This document shows positions 15,526 through 18,247 of a stretch of 18,247 nucleotides of DNA, piece by piece. Below the pieces are notes generated by a model. The model was not told the DNA's origin, did not search any database, and was given only the letters and a program-made list of their open reading frames with translations. This DNA comes from an uncultured Eubacteriales bacterium (lineage in GTDB: Bacteria > Bacillota > Clostridia > Oscillospirales > Oscillospiraceae). Made by a program: the position numbers and the translations under genes. The DNA lies in assembly GCA_900546485.1 (NCBI GenBank), contig URDK01000057.1:1-18247 (forward strand). The letters are read 5' to 3'. Position 1 is the stretch's first letter; each line of letters opens with the position of its first letter.

Positions 15526-16359
15526 TTAGTTCAGCCCCCTTTCAAGCTGCTCCATCGCGTTTTTGTACTGCTCCTCGTTGGGAGCGTTGCCGTGCCAGTC
15601 GAGGCTGTTCTCCATGAAGTCCACGCCCTTGCCCTTGACGGTGTGGGCGTTTATGAACTTGGGCTTGCCGTTTTTCGCGGAGCGGATGCGCTCGAACACC
15701 TCGAGTATCTGGGCCATGTCATGGCCGTCTATCTCATAGACCTCGAAGCCGAAGGCCTCTGCCTTCTTGTTAACGTCGATGAGCGGCATGATGACCTCGG
15801 AGGGGCCGTCGAGCTGGAGGCCGTTGTTGTCGAGTATCATGACGAAGTTGTCGAGCTGATACTTGTTGGCGGTCATCATGGCTTCCCAGATGATGCCCTC
15901 GTCCAGCTCGCCGTCGCCGACCATGTCGAAGACGCGGTAGTCCCTGCCGTCGCGCTTGCCGGCGAGGGCCATGCCCACGGCGCAGGAGGTACCCTGGCCG
16001 AGAGAGCCGGTGGAAATGTCGATGCCGGGGCACTTCAGCATGCTCGGGTGGCCCTGAAGCATGGAGCCCTCCTGCCTGAGCGTGTGCAGTACCTCCTCAG
16101 GGAAGTATCCGAGCTTGCCGAGAGCGGCATACTGGATGGGGCAGACATGTCCCTTGGAGAGAACAAAGCGGTCGCGGTCCGGCCACTTGGGATTCTTGGG
16201 ATCCACGCGCATTTCCGAGTAGTAGAGCGCAGCGACTATGTCCGCCGCGGAAAGGGAGCCGCCGGGATGGCCGGACTGCGCCTCGTATATCATCGTCAGC
16301 GCGGTCTTTCTCAGCTCCTTGGCCCTCTCTTTCAGCTCGTTTATCTTCTCATCTGGCAC
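15526..16359 (-). CDS. Transketolase, N-terminal (thiamine diphosphate) subunit (split type), copy 1
   Basis: A 277-residue protein with the diphosphate-binding half of transketolase: SGHPGGSLSAADI (His31 in the active site), FVLSKGHVCP, GHPSMLKCPGIDISTGSLGQG and the thiamine diphosphate/metal motif GDGELDEG (148-155) to LDNNGLQLDG (176-185, metal ligand Asn179), then GHD and HTVKGKGVDFMEN. The start is GTG at 16359, with AAAGGGG nine bases upstream. First gene of a minus-strand run: N subunit, C subunit, dctP, dctQ, dctM, dehydrogenase. A FadR-type regulator lies just upstream in the same direction. A second, only moderately similar N subunit starts at 17505 on the other strand, so this copy is probably the substrate-specific catabolic one, or both have special tasks. 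Confidence 0.93.
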   Translation of the reverse strand: MPDEKINELKERAKELRKTALTMIYEAQSGHPGGSLSAADIVAALYYSEMRVDPKNPKWPDRDRFVLSKGHVCPIQYAALGKLGYFPEEVLHTLRQEGSMLQGHPSMLKCPGIDISTGSLGQGTSCAVGMALAGKRDGRDYRVFDMVGDGELDEGIIWEAMMTANKYQLDNFVMILDNNGLQLDGPSEVIMPLIDVNKKAEAFGFEVYEIDGHDMAQILEVFERIRSAKNGKPKFINAHTVKGKGVDFMENSLDWHGNAPNEEQYKNAMEQLERGLN

Positions 16360-16405
16360 CGGAAATTTCCCCTTTCTCCGCTTGCCGCCACAGCGGCGAC
16401 AGATT

Positions 16406-16447
16406 GTTTAATAATTATCAAACGTCCAATGCTCAATGTTGGATGTT
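16406..16447. promoter_or_regulatory. Two overlapping dyads in the transketolase operon leader (candidate operators)
   Basis: gtttaataattatcaaac (16406-16423) is an 18-base palindrome with two mismatched positions (one pair). Overlapping it, aacgtccaa (16421-16429) and ttggatgtt (16439-16447) are inverted arms with 8 of 9 bases paired. Both lie between the predicted promoter and the ribosome binding site, where a bound repressor such as the neighbouring GntR protein would block elongation. A second possible promoter (TTGAGC, 17 bases, TATTAA on the minus strand) overlaps them. Confidence 0.45.
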
Positions 16448-16456
16448 GCGAGATAA

Positions 16457-16495
16457 ATTTAAACATCCGCCCGGCAAATTGTCAAGCGGATGTTT
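16457..16495 (-). promoter_or_regulatory. Predicted transketolase operon promoter lying inside a 10-bp inverted repeat
   Basis: On the minus strand TTGACA (16480-16485), a 17-base spacer and TTAAAT (16457-16462). Perfect 10-base arms aaacatccgc (16461-16470) and gcggatgttt (16486-16495) enclose the -35 and spacer. The repeat starts 28 bases after the stop of the GntR gene, so as RNA it could also act as a weak terminator for that gene. Confidence 0.6.
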
Positions 16496-16522
16496 TGCAG
16501 GTCAATTCGATTTGTGCAACGT

Positions 16523-17251
16523 TCACCAATTATAAGAATCTTTCCAGTAATAATAACTATACCGCAGGGCCTCATCCACATCGGAGCCGGGCTTTTTCTC
16601 AAGGGCGTCCAGAGCCATGCGGTGAGTCCTGATGAGGTACTCCCTGTCGTTTTCCTCAAACACTTTTTCTATGGTGCGGTGTCTGGACTCGCTTGTCAGA
16701 TCCGCGACAAAATCGTGGATCATTACGACGAGGGAATTGTGTGTGGTCTCCGCAATGGCCTTATGGAAGGCCATATCCGTGTCGGAGATATCCTCGATGT
16801 CGTAGTTTTCGAGCCGCAGCTTGCGGTCGAGCTCGGCATTTATCTGCTCGAGATGCTCGACCTCCTCGTCGGTAAGGCCCTGGGCCAGTATGAGGCGGTA
16901 TATGCCGGATTCGATTATCTGGCGCAGGCCCAACAGGTCCTTATAGGAGTCCTCCTTCTGGAGGATTATCCTGTACAGCAGAGGATTTATCATCTTGTTG
17001 GAAAAGCCGTCGCAGATAAAGGTGCCCTCAGGGCGGCGTATCTCCACCACGCCATAGGCGATGAGCGTGCGTATCGCTTCACGCACCGTATTCCTGCTGA
17101 CGCCGAAGGCGGAGATGAGCTCCATCTCGGTAGGCAGCTTGTCACCCGGCTTGAGTTCCCCCGCTATTATCGAGTCCGTGATCTTGTTAATTATGCGCTG
17201 AACAAGAGATTCGTTTTTTATTGACGTCATCAAGCTGTGGGGCTCACTCAC
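16523..17251 (-). CDS. GntR family transcriptional regulator, FadR subfamily (FCD domain), of the transketolase-TRAP island
   Basis: A 242-residue regulator. Residues 10-80 are the winged helix: GELKPGDKLPTEMELISAFGVSRNTVREAIRTLIAYGVVEI is a textbook GntR signature. The FCD domain follows, with probable metal ligands in ISDTDMAFHKAI, TTHNSLVVMIHDF and RTHRMALDAL. FCD proteins commonly bind sugar acids or other small organic acids, matching the TRAP transporter it precedes. The start used is GTG at 17251 with AGGCGG nine bases before it; ATG at 17230 would remove seven residues but has no clear ribosome binding site. It lies between two divergent transketolase units with dyads at both promoters, so it probably controls both and itself; the two GntR proteins in this window are clearly different in sequence. 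Confidence 0.92.
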   Translation of the reverse strand: MSEPHSLMTSIKNESLVQRIINKITDSIIAGELKPGDKLPTEMELISAFGVSRNTVREAIRTLIAYGVVEIRRPEGTFICDGFSNKMINPLLYRIILQKEDSYKDLLGLRQIIESGIYRLILAQGLTDEEVEHLEQINAELDRKLRLENYDIEDISDTDMAFHKAIAETTHNSLVVMIHDFVADLTSESRHRTIEKVFEENDREYLIRTHRMALDALEKKPGSDVDEALRYSYYYWKDSYNW

Positions 17252-17336
17252 GAAAATCGTCCGCCTTTTCCTTTGTATTTTTAATCACCGCTCCACGCGG
17301 AAATATAGATCCTCCTGGGTTTTAGATTAATTAAAT

Positions 17337-17365
17337 ATTATACCGGCATTTTCTCAATTGGGCAA
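17337..17365 (-). promoter_or_regulatory. Predicted promoter of the second GntR gene
   Basis: On the minus strand TTGCCC (17360-17365), a 17-base spacer and a perfect TATAAT (17337-17342). The leader of about 80 bases contains an AGGAGG (plus 17310-17315 region) that has no ATG or GTG at a normal distance. Confidence 0.7.
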
Positions 17366-17413
17366 GCGGTAATTTACTTCTATTCATGCCCGGTGTGTGC
17401 GAGGGCTTTTGAG

Positions 17414-17442
17414 TTGAAAACAATATGGTCAAATGATATAAT
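17414..17442 (+). promoter_or_regulatory. Predicted promoter of the second transketolase gene
   Basis: TTGAAA (17414-17419), a 17-base spacer and a perfect TATAAT (17437-17442), which is also an extended -10 (TGATATAAT). This is among the strongest promoters in the window. It is divergent from the GntR promoter, with 48 bases between the two -35 boxes. Confidence 0.82.
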
Positions 17443-17459
17443 TGCGGTTAGAATAAGTA

Positions 17460-17476
17460 TGCCGTCTCATACGGCA
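17460..17476. promoter_or_regulatory. Dyad just after the second transketolase promoter (candidate operator)
   Basis: tgccgtctcatacggca has perfect 6-base arms around 5 bases; an alternative pairing gtatg/catac (17457-17461 and 17468-17472) overlaps it. It lies about 10-25 bases after the expected transcript start, a common place for a repressor site. Confidence 0.45.
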
Positions 17477-17504
17477 GCTTGTAAGTTGATCTGGAGGAAA
17501 AGCA

Positions 17505-18247
17505 ATGACTAACAAAGAGCTTGAGCTCATCGCCGCGCGCGGGCGGTGTTTGGGCATGCAGATGGTCTTCCGCGCCGCGAGCGGACACATCGGCGGTTCG
17601 CTCTCCGCAATGGACATACTCACCGAGCTGTACTTCGAGCAGCTCAACGTAGACCCCGCCAGGCCGCAGGCCCCGGAGCGCGACCGCTTTGTCATGAGCA
17701 AGGGCCACTGCACGCCTGCGCTCTATTCCATTCTCGCCCTGCGCGGCTATTATCCCGAAAAGCAGCTTGAGCTCTTCCGCAGCATAGACGGCCATATGTC
17801 CGGCCACCCGGATATGGTCCATGTACCGGGTGTGGACATGTCCACGGGCTCGCTCGGCCAGGGACTCTCCGCCGCCGTAGGCATGGCCCTCGCCGGGAAG
17901 ATGGACGGTGCCGGCTACCGCGTCTGCGCCCTCATGGGCGACGGCGAGATAGAGGAAGGCCAGATCTGGGAGGCCGCCATGTCCGCCGCCAAGTACAAGC
18001 TTGACAACCTCTGCGGCATAGTGGACGTAAACGGCCTGCAGATAGACGGCCGCACCGCCGACGTCATGCCCTCCGAGCCGCTTGATGCCAAGTTCGCCGC
18101 CTTCGGCTGGAACGTAATCATGGCCGACGGCCACGATTTCGACTCCCTGCGCGCCGCCTTCGCCGCAGCGAAGGCCGAAAAGGGCCGCCCGAGCGTCATC
18201 CTCGCCAAGACGGTCAAGGGCAAGGGCGTCTCCTTTATGGAGGGCCA
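17505..18247 (+). CDS. Transketolase, N-terminal (thiamine diphosphate) subunit, copy 2 (cut by window edge)
   Basis: The frame is open from ATG 17505 (GGAGGAAAAGCA before it) to the right edge: 247 codons, so only the end is missing. Motifs in order: SGHIGGSLSAMDI (His28; Ile where copy 1 and most family members have Pro), FVMSKGHCTP, GHPDMVHVPGVDMSTGSLGQG, GDGEIEEGQIWEAAM (145 onward), VDVNGLQIDG (metal-binding Asn kept) and KTVKGKGVSFMEG. It is a split N subunit like copy 1, but the two differ at many places, so it is not a recent duplication. The matching C subunit would be expected just beyond the window. The gene is divergent from the GntR regulator and has its own strong promoter. Confidence 0.9.
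   Translation, partial: MTNKELELIAARGRCLGMQMVFRAASGHIGGSLSAMDILTELYFEQLNVDPARPQAPERDRFVMSKGHCTPALYSILALRGYYPEKQLELFRSIDGHMSGHPDMVHVPGVDMSTGSLGQGLSAAVGMALAGKMDGAGYRVCALMGDGEIEEGQIWEAAMSAAKYKLDNLCGIVDVNGLQIDGRTADVMPSEPLDAKFAAFGWNVIMADGHDFDSLRAAFAAAKAEKGRPSVILAKTVKGKGVSFMEG

Noticed and set aside
14323..16632. Very long open frame (769 codons) on the plus strand opposite dctP and the transketolase genes
   Set aside because: It lies antisense to three well-supported genes with clear motifs. In G+C-rich DNA the antisense frame of real genes often lacks stops. No start signal or family motif is seen.

Overview
The window looks like chromosomal DNA from a G+C-rich anaerobic Clostridia-type bacterium, probably of the Oscillospiraceae group. 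This rests on gene content, not on a marker gene. It carries ferredoxin-dependent indolepyruvate oxidoreductase (iorAB), the Gram-positive lipid II amidation pair murT/gatD, a BlaI/BlaR-type antibiotic-sensing pair, DegV, a CapA-like protein, a TRAP transporter and split (two-subunit) transketolases. Promoters and Shine-Dalgarno sites are of the classic Firmicutes kind. I see no tRNA, rRNA, insertion sequence, phage gene or CRISPR array, and no intergenic stretch reaches 300 bases.

Left part (1-4418). A blaI-blaR pair on the minus strand is cut by the left edge; its promoter is covered by two TACA-N2-TGTA operators. Next is a FadR-type GntR regulator (minus), transcribed divergently from iorAB (plus). 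iorAB encodes the 2-oxoacid:ferredoxin oxidoreductase that turns aryl pyruvates into aryl-acetyl-CoA, and it ends at a strong terminator.

Middle (4470-10571). purB, murT and gatD form a plus-strand housekeeping cluster: purine synthesis plus amidation of lipid II. A 46-residue unrecognised small gene follows, with a strong ribosome binding site and its own terminator. Facing it on the minus strand are degV and a membrane-anchored CapA-like protein with a Thr-Pro linker.

Right part (10590-18247). This is the most interesting region. One minus-strand operon encodes, in order, transketolase N subunit, transketolase C subunit, TRAP binding lipoprotein (DctP), TRAP small membrane protein (DctQ), TRAP large membrane protein (DctM) and a zinc-dependent medium-chain dehydrogenase. 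A FadR-type regulator lies upstream in the same direction. A second, different transketolase N subunit starts divergently beyond the regulator and runs off the right edge. The layout suggests a catabolic island: the TRAP system imports a small, probably carboxylated or sulfonated, polyhydroxy compound; the dehydrogenase oxidises it to a ketose-like intermediate; the split transketolase moves a two-carbon unit from it. The substrate cannot be read from the sequence. No kinase, isomerase or aldolase is visible in the window. Several dyads around the promoters and a UUCG-capped hairpin between dctP and dctQ suggest elaborate regulation.
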